DNA of 64,000 nucleotides from Triatoma infestans (taxonomy: Eukaryota > Arthropoda > Insecta > Hemiptera > Reduviidae), in assembly GCA_011037195.1 (NCBI GenBank), contig JAAEAF010001978.1:124001-188000 (forward strand), read 5' to 3'. The notes under the pieces were generated by a model, which worked only from the letters and a program-made list of their open reading frames with translations, had not been told where the DNA came from and made no database searches. The stretch's first letter is position 1. The number at the start of each line of letters is the position of its first letter. Of this stretch, positions 49,835 through 59,107 are shown in pieces. The translations under genes and the position numbers were made by a program.

Positions 49835-50480
49835 ACGCAGCAAAGTTCAAGTTTCTGTGTTCTGTTTAGGTACCACTACTGCATGCATCTAAACCAAGAT
49901 TTTTGGCCAAAATCCACCATCCGGAACTGAGAGACTTTATTGAATGGCTTTGTTCAGTTTTCTCAAACATGGCTCCAAGGTTTTTTTTTGTTTACACTTC
50001 ATACACTATCCACAAACATAAATAACTGATATTTTAGGGGCGAGGGGGAGCAGCAACATTATGCTTCTCCTCTAATGTGCCACTTCAGCGCAATGTACCG
50101 TTCTATCAACTACATTACAACACTATAGTTGTTGTGGTTGGGTCAGCAGTGCTAGAAACCATCAGAGATATTTTCCGTGATTCATTTTGGGAACATCGAC
50201 CGGTTTCGGGTGTTAACATAGACTTGCACAGAGCAAATCAGTTTAAACACTCTGTGAATAAACTGATTTTGCTCTGTGCAAGTCTGTGTTATCACACTAC
50301 TTTATTGGTATCCTGTGATGGGCGAACGCCCGAAACCGGTCGATGACCATAAAATGAAGTAGCTATCACGAAAAATATCGCTGATGTCACTATACATTAA
50401 AAGTATTGTTAGAATTACAAATGTGAAGAAAATCGTGCGGGTTTTATAGAGAGCCGTAAAGCCAAACTTTAAGGCTGGAA
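49835..50480 (-). repeat. 0.8-kb repeat family, reverse copy interrupted by a foldback
   Basis: GTACCACTACTGCATGCATC, CCAAAATCCACCATCCGGAA and GCCACTTCAGCGCAATGTAC are family blocks. The unit resumes after 50395 with AATGTGAAGAAAATCGTGCG. The insert at 50118-50395 splits it. Confidence 0.72.
50118..50395. repeat. Foldback repeat with two hammerhead-like motifs
   Basis: The element is a long imperfect palindrome centred near 50250. GACTTGCACAGAGCAAATCA on the left pairs with TGATTTTGCTCTGTGCAAGT on the right. Each arm carries GAAACCGGTCGATG with a preceding hairpin. The right arm has GGGCGAACGCCC at 50316-50331; the left arm (minus strand) is degraded. The ends are near TAGTTGTTGTGGTTGGGTCA and its weak inverted partner. 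It lies within an older 0.8-kb repeat. Confidence 0.8.
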
Positions 50481-51394
50481 AATTTATTTAAAGGCGTTGT
50501 GGATGGGTCCGTTCTAGGGGATCTTTGATTTATGCTTAAATTTAAACGACCGTTACTATGCTTTGCTAAATTCTTTTTTTTCTTTCCCACTAGAGCAAAT
50601 CTTTTGGACTTAAAAAACATAAGGAGTGAAGTGCAACCTTAACGTTTCCGGGAAGGGTAAACACTTTTTACTTGATGCTTGTAAGTCCTAGTTTTTCCAT
50701 TTTCTCCAAATCCCCCACCTTTATATTATCCAAAAGCCCTTTTATTTTTACACGCTATCTTAGATAGCGCTATGTGACCTTAACATTTTTTTCCTTTTTT
50801 TTTATTGATAGTAATTTCTTTATATAGTTTTATCCATCAACACTAATTGGGTAGCGAAGAAAACTAATAGGTGGCGGTCCGTTGTCTGTCGCATGATATT
50901 GTAGCACTAGTTTGTCCTTATCACTGGTACAAGGTCAGTTAGGGCAGCCCCCATCGCCACTCTTACGGTAGAGGGGCTCAGGTCCGGTCGATATCAAAGC
51001 CGCCGCCAGCATGTCCACTTTACAGAACTACTGTAACATAAACTTCGCTAAAACTTCACCACAGAGAGTGACCACTAAGTTTGTAGCTACTTTTTTATTC
51101 ACTCCGGCATCCGGCAATACATACTTAGTGTATGGAATTTTTAGTTTTAACTTGTAGATAGCTGGCTGAGAGAGGAAATACAAGTACTGGAGATTTCCTG
51201 AGTAAGGAAATAGGTTTTTATGGTTACTAGAGTGTTGCGCGTACAACAAAAGCTCTGAAAACTCGTAATTTGTTTATTTTGATAGGGTATCACTGTCAAC
51301 CGAAATTACAAGGAGTTTTTTTTTCAGTTCCGTGATTTTTATCGAAAACGGTTTAATTGTTATACTCTGTTCTCTACTATTATATTAGCTTATT
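50481..51394 (-). other. Intron 2, no feature
   Basis: There is a slightly GC-richer patch near 50870-51010, but no open frame or motif could be assigned. Confidence 0.45.
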
Positions 51395-51625
51395 TTCTTT
51401 TTTACTTCCTCTTACCAGCAGTAACGTGAACCGCGTCAAATTTTCGATATCGAGTTTTCACCGAATATACATATTTTGAGGTCCCCTGAGTCAGAAAAAG
51501 TGGTTTTTAGAAATTGGTCTGTGTGTGTGGTCAACATAATATTAATTACAATGAAATATGATGCTAAAATTTTCGAGTTTGAAGAAAATTGATTGACCGG
51601 TTTTTACGTAATATTTTAATTCATA
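51395..51625 (-). repeat. 0.8-kb repeat family, right-end fragment (reverse)
   Basis: TTACTTCCTCTTACCAGCAG, CGCGTCAAATTTTCGATATC, GAGTTTTCACCGAATATACA and GTCCCCTGAGTCAGAAAAAG show a well-kept right end. The copy stops near a GATTGACCGG block. Confidence 0.75.
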
Positions 51626-52607
51626 TTTACAGTATATTATTGAATCTAAGGAATTGCATACTATGAAGGGAGCTGGATACTGCTTAAAATGCTGTGTAGC
51701 TAACGAATTTAGCACATCAAAGCGAAAATCTCTTCACTCAATCGATTTTTTTTTATATATATGAGCTTTATGTTATTCTCTCAGCAACGGCAAATTTAAA
51801 TTCTTTAATTTGTTGTTACAATTTTTACTCGAGTAAACTTTAAAAGATCGAATATGCAACATTAGAATTAAAAACTTTCATGATTGGAGGACAGGCCAAA
51901 ACCTGCCCAGAAAGGGGGGGCAGAGGATAAAGGAAAGTTTTTAAAGGGAAAAATTGCCAAGTTTGTGTGCCTTTCAGACTGCTTTTTTCCTACTTCTATA
52001 TAAGAATCGTAAATAATGAAAACAACTACACCAGCTGACAGTGTAATAAATATAATCTAAACAAATGTATGACTATTACAATGCCAGTGGGGATTGGACA
52101 CGCAAAGCGCTGTAATTGAATATTGCAGACGGCGCTCAGCCACACTTACTCCCACTACTCCACTAGTTGTTACCCAATTATATCGCCATAATATATCCTT
52201 TGCTAATTCTCTCCCACTCCTCTAATATATTCACCTATCAAACATCAGCAAAGGTAATTGTAGATTATTTGATCCAGGAAGGAACAGATATAAGACATTT
52301 ATTAAATTACAATTTCCTCTTTATCTAAGAACAAAGAAATGTAAATTTCCAGTAGTTTTTTTTGCAGATTTGTCACTTGTTCCATATGTAGAAGTTTTGT
52401 TGATTTCCCAAGTTTTACTTATGAAGAAGTGTCGAAGATTTTTGAGAACTTAAAGTGATGATACTGTCTGGTCACAATAGGGTCAGGCAATAATTCTTTA
52501 GTTATTTTAGTTAGTTTAATAATTCTTTAGTTATTATAATAAGTTTCTTTAGTTATTACTTTAATTAATTTAGATTAAATTCCCGAATAAGTTGGTAGCG
52601 GTAAGAC
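51626..52607 (-). other. Intron 2, no feature
   Basis: AT-rich DNA with no supported element. Confidence 0.45.
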
Positions 52608-52629
52608 CATGCATGGCGAGCATGTCTTC
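52608..52629 (-). CDS. Tentative 22-nt microexon of the minus-strand gene
   Basis: A good acceptor (TATATCTCTGATTGCAG) ends at 52630. The 22 bases GAAGACATGCTCGCCATGCATG read EDMLAMH plus one base. That takes either first exon (both end in phase 0) to exon 3, which needs phase 1, and the joined junction reads EDMLAMHDMVVTYIIDH with no break. The weakness is the donor: the next bases are GTCTTACC, a poor match to GTRAGT. All frames hit stops soon after, so if this exon is real it must end about here. The exon that truly joins the start to exon 3 could lie elsewhere. Confidence 0.38.
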
Positions 52630-53126
52630 CTGCAATCAGAGATATAATATGATGAGTGTGATCTAGATAATACAAAATGACACAAATAATAATTTCGAAG
52701 CTAAGAGAGTATTGTACAAAAGCTAAAAAGTGGAAAATATCCTCTCTCTCTCTCTCTCTACAATTTGAATTACAAAGTGACCGATTGGCAAGACTCAGAA
52801 ATTCTTCACGAGTCACTGGTTTTAATTGTATATAATAACCAAGATAACTGACCTTCCCTGAGAGAGACATTAATTAAAGAGGCTGATCCAGTGCTGAAAC
52901 TATTACTCCTATTTGTAATTTCTGATGCTAGAATATTCGGAAGACGATGTTTTGAGGAAACTCAAGTACCTCAAGTACTTAAAATATAGTTTTAAGCTCT
53001 ATATATATATCAAGGTTTTTAACGATATCCTACTCAAATGTGAACGAGGTAACAAAGAATAAATCGACATACGGAGTAGAAGATACTTATATGATATGCA
53101 AGAAGATGGCATTCTGCGAGATAAAG

Positions 53127-53466
53127 CTAGAACAGACAGTTGTTGTGGTGGCTGGTTCCGCAGAGCTGGAAAACACAAGAGACATTTTCCGTGGTAGCCT
53201 GCTTCATTTTGTGGTCATCAACCGGTTTCGGGCGTTCGCCCATGTTCAGGATGCATTTTTCAGACAGTGTGACAACACAGACTTGCACAGAGCAAATTCA
53301 GTTTTTACACACTGGACTCAGTACAGTATGTAAAACTGAATTTGCTCTGTGCAAGTCTGTGTTATCACACTGTCTGAAAAACGCATCCTAAAGATGGGCG
53401 AACGCCCGAAACCGGTCGATGATCACAAAATGAAGCAGGCTACCACGGAAAATGTCTCTGATCCAG
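53127..53466. repeat. Foldback repeat with paired hammerhead-like motifs (best copy)
   Basis: The palindrome is centred near 53320. The left arm starts GTTGTGGTGGCTGGTTCCGC, and the right arm ends GCTACCACGGAAAATGTCTC. Inner arms share GACTTGCACAGAGCAAATTC and its complement. The right arm (+) reads GATGGGCGAACGCCCGAAAC, then CGGTCGATGATCAC at 53394-53427. The left arm carries the same on the minus strand, preceded by CCTGAACA. There is no coding content; the frames over it are palindromic shadows. Confidence 0.85.
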
Positions 53467-54560
53467 AACAGACAGCATTGAAAATTCTCTTAGCGGATGA
53501 GACTTCCTCCGGATGAGGTGAATATTCAGAAGAGAGGCGAGGTTAATGTTAACCTATACAAATATGTTAGGATTAAGACCACAACCTCCTCCAAGGCTAA
53601 GCTTGAGCTTGTAACAAGTTGTACAGATTATAATGGAGAAAATTTTTGAAGAAATGACGAGTGGAAATGTCGAATGAAATGCCGGTGAAGGCAAATATGA
53701 TAAGGTAACAGAATATTTAGACATAAGGAGTTGAACTGGCAGAGAAGGCTGCCTTCAGGAATATTTCTGTGGAAGCAATTTTTTAGGAGGCTCCATATGG
53801 TATCAAACAGTAGACTGACAAAGAAATGGCAACTGAGAGAAGAGAAGTGGTAGCTAAGGGAACTACGAAAAGTGTTTTGGTGATGGTTTTCACTCGCAGA
53901 AAAGAGTTAGCCGTTCGCTTCTTAACTTCTATGGCAGCGGTAACTCTGTAGTAGCAAACAGCCCTAACACAGTAGCAAAAAGGTAAAACATGGATAAAGG
54001 CGTGAGAGGAAAGAAAAATGACATTTGGAGATAGTTCCTTCCCAACAATTCTCACTTCTTTTTTTTAAGAAAATCTACAGCATTAACATTAAGAATTTTG
54101 AATGATTTTATATCTGAACAATCTGAGTGAAAATTTACGCTACAGTTTGATCGAAACGGCATGAAAGATATAACAATTTTTCTAATTATTCTTTTATAGG
54201 CTCTAAAAGTTTGAAGCGTATAAATGATATTATTCATATACGCAATAAGGGCATTCAATGTAGGACCATCCAAAAATGAAAAGAAGGAAAAATGATTAAT
54301 TGATTAGAAGAATCGATTATATTTTAATAAATGACTTTTTAGAAATATAACTGAGAAACAAAGAAATGAATAAAATTCTCCCCACCCCTGTCAATGACTA
54401 ATTGACTTTATCTTCTTTTTTTTGGCTAAAGAAAAGCAAGATTAATGGTTCCATTTTCTTCTCTGCAGCAGTAATACATTTTTTCGCATTATATCGTCAA
54501 TATTGGTTCACTATGTATTTGTATATATTAGCGCCCGTACTGACAAACAAATAAATATTT
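53467..54560 (-). other. Intron 2, unassigned
   Basis: The block 53470-54060 is a little richer in GC with broken frames on both strands, perhaps an old transposon, but no motif is convincing. The rest is AT-rich. Confidence 0.4.
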
Positions 54561-55159
54561 TTCTGATGTGAACATTCACACGACTTCCTCTTGCTGCAAT
54601 TTACACAATTATAATTGACTAATTGTTTTCAAACATATAATTTTTAGTAGATGTTTGTTTAGCTGCCTTCAATTTACTTGAATAGAAGAGAGAATATAAG
54701 GTTTATAAAACGACTGTCCCCACTCACACAACCCTCCTTAAGTGAATATGCTCGAGAGAAAAAAAAACGCACTTCCGGTCAACCGATTTTCTTCAAACAA
54801 GGAATTTTTACAATATATTTAAGTCTTATTATGATGATAGAAAGAATCGTATAACAAATTAAAACAGCACTATAAAGAAAAACATAGACCCTCCCCTCCC
54901 ACGACTTCCCAAAACTCCCCTCAAATGAATTTTCCCAGAGAAATGTTTCAAATAAAAGTTGTAGCTCTTTATATATGTGATTAATATACTAGGTTCCAGC
55001 AAAATCTTTGGAGAAAATCTCAAAAAAAAACTGAAGAATCCATTCAGTAAAGTGGTACTTCCGGTTGATTGATTTCATTCAAAACCTTCCTCTGATAGCA
55101 CTTATACTAAATATCAAGTTTGAATCTTTTTGCGATTTTCTATTTTTAAGTTATGCTGA

Positions 55160-55208
<49 letters not shown>

Positions 55209-55347
55209 AACACACAAATTTCTAAAAACCATTTTTTTCGGACTCAGGAGACCTCAAAACCTGTATTTCCATTGCAAACACGACAGATATCGAAAATTTG
55301 ACATGATTATAATACTTGCTCCAAAGTAGGAGTAGGAGAAAGTAAAA
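54561..55347 (+). repeat. 0.8-kb repeat family, full-length copy (forward)
   Basis: It begins TTCTGATGTGAACATTCACA and CGACTTCCTCTTGCTGC. It has CGCACTTCCGGTCAACCGAT, then GTGGTACTTCCGGTTGATTG and a long (CA)n at the usual place. It ends GAGTAGGAGAAAGTAAAAA. Confidence 0.85.
55160..55204. repeat. (CA)n microsatellite inside the 0.8-kb repeat
   Basis: About 22 CA units sit at the position where other copies of the family carry shorter CA or GT runs. Confidence 0.95.
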
Positions 55348-55377
55348 ATTCAAAATAATTCGCCTAATCACAAGCAA

Positions 55378-56245
55378 AATTTTTTTGCTTGCCGTATTTG
55401 CGACCGTATCACATTTTCAAAAATTCGAGTTTAAATCAAAGGAAATCCATTGTTTGTTTTTTTTCAGGTTCTCAATGGATGATAAAATAAGTTTAGTTTT
55501 TAGTGAATGGTGTAAAATATTTCAAGAATTGGAAAATCGCAAGAAGCTTAAATTTCATGTTCCACTATGGAACCGACCTAAGAATAAGGTTTTGGTCAGA
55601 ATAGGTCAACCGGGAGTACCACTTTATTGAATGGAATTTTTTAAATTTGTTGAGATTTTTCTCTGAAAACGGCTCCAAAGAGAAACTGTTCATTAAACTT
55701 GTTATATGAACTATAGATACAAAGAGCTACAACTTTTTATTTGAAACATTTCTCCTGCAAAATTTATTTAAGAGAGTTTTTTGGGGGAGGGAGTTTACGC
55801 TTCCTTTTAAAGTGCTATTTTAATTCGATTATACGATTGTATCATCCATATATAATATTAATCAGAATTAAATATGTTCCCGCCGAAATTTCAAGTTTGA
55901 AGAAAATCGGTTGACCAGAGAAGTCGGTGACTTTACTGAACGGTCTTTTTTTTTATTTCTGCAATTTTTTCCATAAATATACCGACAGGTTTCATTAAAC
56001 CTGGCATATATACTAACCAACATAACAGAAACCTATCACATTATCCGAGAAAATTCATTTAAGGGGGATTTTCAGGGAGAGGCAAGATTATACTTTCTTC
56101 AAAAATGTCGTTCCATTCATGTAAACTGGAATAACTAAAATCTAAACAGTAAGTATTATAAGTAAGAAGAGAATTAGTCAAAATTATATCTATTGAAACT
56201 GCAACAAGAGAAAGTGGTGTGTTTTTACCCCCAGAAAAATTGATT
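55378..56245 (-). repeat. 0.8-kb repeat family, near full-length copy (reverse)
   Basis: The family blocks are in reverse order, with GGTCAACCGGGAGTACCACT, GAAGAAAATCGGTTGACCAG and CAACAAGAGAAAGTGGTGTG at the end. It follows the forward copy after about 30 bp, making a head-to-head pair. Confidence 0.8.
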
Positions 56246-56789
56246 TTTGAAGACTTCAAAGGAGGGGGGGGGGCGACTGCAACTATAAGTAGCCAATTTA
56301 TAGGTGTGCGATCAAACCGCCTTGATGATAATACTGAAGACCATTAAATCGTTTGTTTGGACAAAAAAAAAATTGGAGAACATTTGTGAATGAGAATTAT
56401 AATGATCACAGTAAAGCGAAGTTGTAGTGAGTGTCCCATTAATGGAACCAAATGATATATCGAGGAGACACACCCTGGCAGTGTGCCACCTTTTCTTCTC
56501 TGCTACATCTTTGGCCATATTATCGACTCTTCAAAAAAAGAAAGAAAACAACAAATACCAAATTGACAATAATAAAAGTCCGATTCCTTTTTCTTAAAAA
56601 AATAAACAAAAGTTTCATTATATAGTTAGCCATAGCAGTCACTCATTACGAGTGTTTTATTTTCAACTGTTTATATTTCTTTTGTGTATCGTACTAGTAA
56701 ACAAAGGAAATAAAATAATAAATAAGAAATAATAAATAAGAAGTGTGAGTCTACAGAAACATTTAGTTGAGGTGAACTCTCTACACAAA
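56246..56789 (-). other. First intron, no feature
   Basis: A minus-strand frame from 56518 (MAKDVAEKKRWHTARV) has no recognised relatives and lacks splice context. It is not called. Confidence 0.4.
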
Positions 56790-56925
56790 CTTGGTGAATT
56801 TGCTCTGACGATGGATGAATATCCGAAACCGGTCAGGAATAAATCTAATATGCATGCTACGACGGATAAAATAATGGATGTTATCCAGCATTGCGGACCC
56901 AGCCACATTTTCAACAAATAAGAAA
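56790..56925 (+). repeat. Foldback half with intact hammerhead-like core
   Basis: CTCTGACGATGGATGAATAT followed by CCGAAACCGGTCAGGAAT (56801-56838) gives CTGACGA, a GGAT/ATCC hairpin, then GAAACCGGTC. It continues GCATGCTACGACGGATAAAA and ends GCATTGCGGACCCAGCCACA. The outer end matches GTGGCTGGTTCCGCA of the 53.1 kb element, linking the two subfamilies. The core matches the hammerhead CUGANGA and GAAA boxes except for one extra U before the stem II hairpin. Confidence 0.65.
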
Positions 56926-57073
56926 TTATTTGAAAAAAAAAATGCATGTTTTTAAAAAGCAGCTAAGAAAGCTTTTATTATTAATTTCTTTTATTTAATA
57001 ATTGTTAATTTACTCAAATTCAAATAATTAATTAATTTTAATTTTTCTTTTTAAATAAAGTTAAATTTCTCAC

Positions 57074-57118
57074 CTTATGTCGTCGGAAATTTTTGTCGAG
57101 CCAATGCAAGAAATTCAT
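57074..57118 (-). CDS. First coding exon (form b) of the minus-strand gene
   Basis: ATG at 57118-57116 in an A-rich context (ACAAAATG) starts MNFLHWLDKNFRRHK. The exon ends at AAG|GTGAGA, a near-perfect donor, in phase 0. No acceptor lies directly before the ATG, but TTTTGCCTAG at about 57184 could begin a 5' UTR exon. The short basic and aromatic N-terminus resembles an isoform-specific start. With exons 2 to 9 it gives 2583 coding bases, an exact multiple of three. Confidence 0.68.
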
Positions 57119-57709
57119 TTTGTTTTTGTTTTATTTTTATATTGTCTTAATTTATGTTTGTAAAGAAATTAAATTTTAATACTAGGCAAAATTAAAAAAG
57201 TAAGACTAAAAATTTTACTTCTCAGCGGACCTCGTTATAAAAGACTAAGCTTTGGTTTACTGCAAAGAAACGAAAAAATGCTAATTTATAGTTTTTATGG
57301 TTAATAGATTTTTTTTTAATTATTTTTTATAGCAGTATGAACTTTTGAACAGTTTCTAACGATTTAGATTAAAAAAAAAGGGAGCGAAAGGGTACACCAC
57401 AATATTTACAGAAAATGCTTTTCAAAACAAAACTATGTACATTTTACTGAACATGCCGGTTTTCTTTTTTTTTAATATAAAAGATTAAACGAACTGGTGG
57501 GTGGGTATTAAAAAATAAATAAAAAAATAAGAAACACTGTACAAATAGTGTTTTTGATTGAGATGTCAACAACTTAAGATTGTGCTAGAATTTTTACCCT
57601 TTCAGACGAGGCCACATGGGTGGCTCTGTTTTGTGATCGATGGGTTACAAAAAAGACGGGTCAAATTCACATGAACAACTAACAGAACCAAAAATTAAAT
57701 TGAAAAAAA
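57119..57709 (-). other. First intron or 5' UTR, AT-rich
   Basis: No element recognised. Confidence 0.4.
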
Positions 57710-58100
57710 AGTCTAGTGTGAAACACTCACACGACTTTACTTTTGCTCTAATTAATACAATGTCATTAAAAAAAAAATAATCTTTAAAATTACTTTGTTT
57801 ACAAACGTTTAGATGGGCTGGTCATAAAAAAAGGTGGTGAGAGTTTTACATATATATACCTGAGTGGGGACAATTTGGGCATCCTCTGTCTCAAGACCAT
57901 GGAGTGTCAGTTTAAATTTAAACGTAACTGAGAGAGCCCCCAAAACCCGTACAGTATACATTATTTTGGCAAAATGTTTCAAATAAAAGTGTTAGGTTAA
58001 TTTAAGTAGATAGTAGACCAAGTTTAAAGAAAATCGTGTGAAGCGGTTTTTGAGAAAAATCGCGGAAAAACTAAAAAATTATTCAGTAAAGTCGCACATA
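57710..58100 (+). repeat. 0.8-kb repeat family, left half (forward)
   Basis: AGTCTAGTGTGAAACACTCA, then CACGACTTTACTTTTGCTC, opens the unit. GAAGCGGTTTTTGAGAAAAA and TTCAGTAAAGTCGCACAT mark the centre, where it stops. Confidence 0.7.
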
Positions 58101-58448
58101 GAAAGAGATTTGCTTTTATGTGAAAATCCACTTCTCCACCTCTCCCTGACTTGGACTTTGAAATCATGGAACTTCCCTCTCTTGAATTCCCTCTCATTCA
58201 AACGCCATTCGAACAACCATCAATATTCAACGACCATCGTTCTCACACCGTCACTCTGCCAGTCAGTCTGTCAATCTTTTCTCACGCTACCAATTCTCAG
58301 TTTAAATTATCCATAGTGTAAAGTCCTTGCAGTGCTTAGATTTGCATACAATCATTAAGACTAACTAATATCTCAACTTAAGTTTTCTCTTCTGTTCAAC
58401 CCTTTAAAACATCCACTAATTGGTAGCGAAGTCATAAAAAGCTCGCTT

Positions 58449-58721
58449 TTAGATACTAAAATACCGCCAGTTCTCCCTCGTAAAGTACACGTGGCCACAA
58501 CTATCTGCGCAAACATTTTCACCATATTGGTGTGACAAGCTCAGCATATTGCCCTTTGAGAATTTCTGGCCAGTTAATGGTTCGGCAGCATAACCGTAAA
58601 TGAAATGATCTTGATGACTTTTGAAGATGCAATGATATACCTGATTACCACCCACAGATCTAATACTATATTGGGCAGCCCGTTGCAGTATGCGACAACA
58701 AAAAAAATTTAACTTCGGGGT
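58449..58721 (-). CDS. Unidentified protein-like open segment
   Basis: The minus strand is open for about 90 codons between a TAG at 58724-58722 and TAA at 58449. From about 58690 it reads like a real protein: RILQRAAQYSIRSVGGNQVY, HCIFKSHQDHFIYGYAAEPL, GQKFSKGNMLSLSHQYGENV, then CADSCGHVYFTRENWRYFSI. Four cysteines, an even residue mix and no low complexity set it apart from the shadow frames. There is no ATG near the start, and possible acceptors (AATATAG, GTATTAG) lie at 58660-58670. It may be the last exon of a nested gene, a retrocopy tail or part of a transposon. I do not recognise the family. Confidence 0.35.
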   Translation of the reverse strand, partial: TPKLNFFCCRILQRAAQYSIRSVGGNQVYHCIFKSHQDHFIYGYAAEPLTGQKFSKGNMLSLSHQYGENVCADSCGHVYFTRENWRYFSI

Positions 58722-59107
58722 CTAGGGACCTTTTCAAGTGAAGTTGCTTGGTCTAAAAGGTGGTTTTTGCAAAGATACCTCAAAAACAGTATCTACCAAT
58801 AAAGGAACTGTGAAAAACAGACAACTGGATGGAAGATTTTTGCAGAAACTGTTAAAGCGTTGATAATACAGATTGAGTTTTAAGCAGATTTCTTCCATTT
58901 CGGTAACAGCAGTTGAAAGATCAAAAAACATGCTAATAAACCAGTTTATTAACCTTACAACTCTTTCCTGTCCGAACCTACCCCCCAAAAAATCTCAATA
59001 CAGTGGTAAGGAACATAGGCTACACCTACCGGAGGAGATAAGAAGCTATCTAACTTCAATTTTTGCTGAAAATGTTTCAAAAATAAAAGTATAGAGACAC
59101 TTTCGAT

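Noticed and set aside
52571..52600. A + strand exon ending at GTAAGACC near 52601
   Set aside because: The donor looks good, but the implied exon is tiny, has no frame context and overlaps the better-supported minus-strand acceptor.
53040..53391. Open frames across the 53-kb foldback
   Set aside because: They are produced by the palindrome, appear on both strands and lack any protein resemblance.
56312..56518. Minus-strand frame beginning MAKDVAEKKRWHTARV
   Set aside because: Its first half looks natural, but it ends in low-complexity sequence and has no acceptor, donor or family match.
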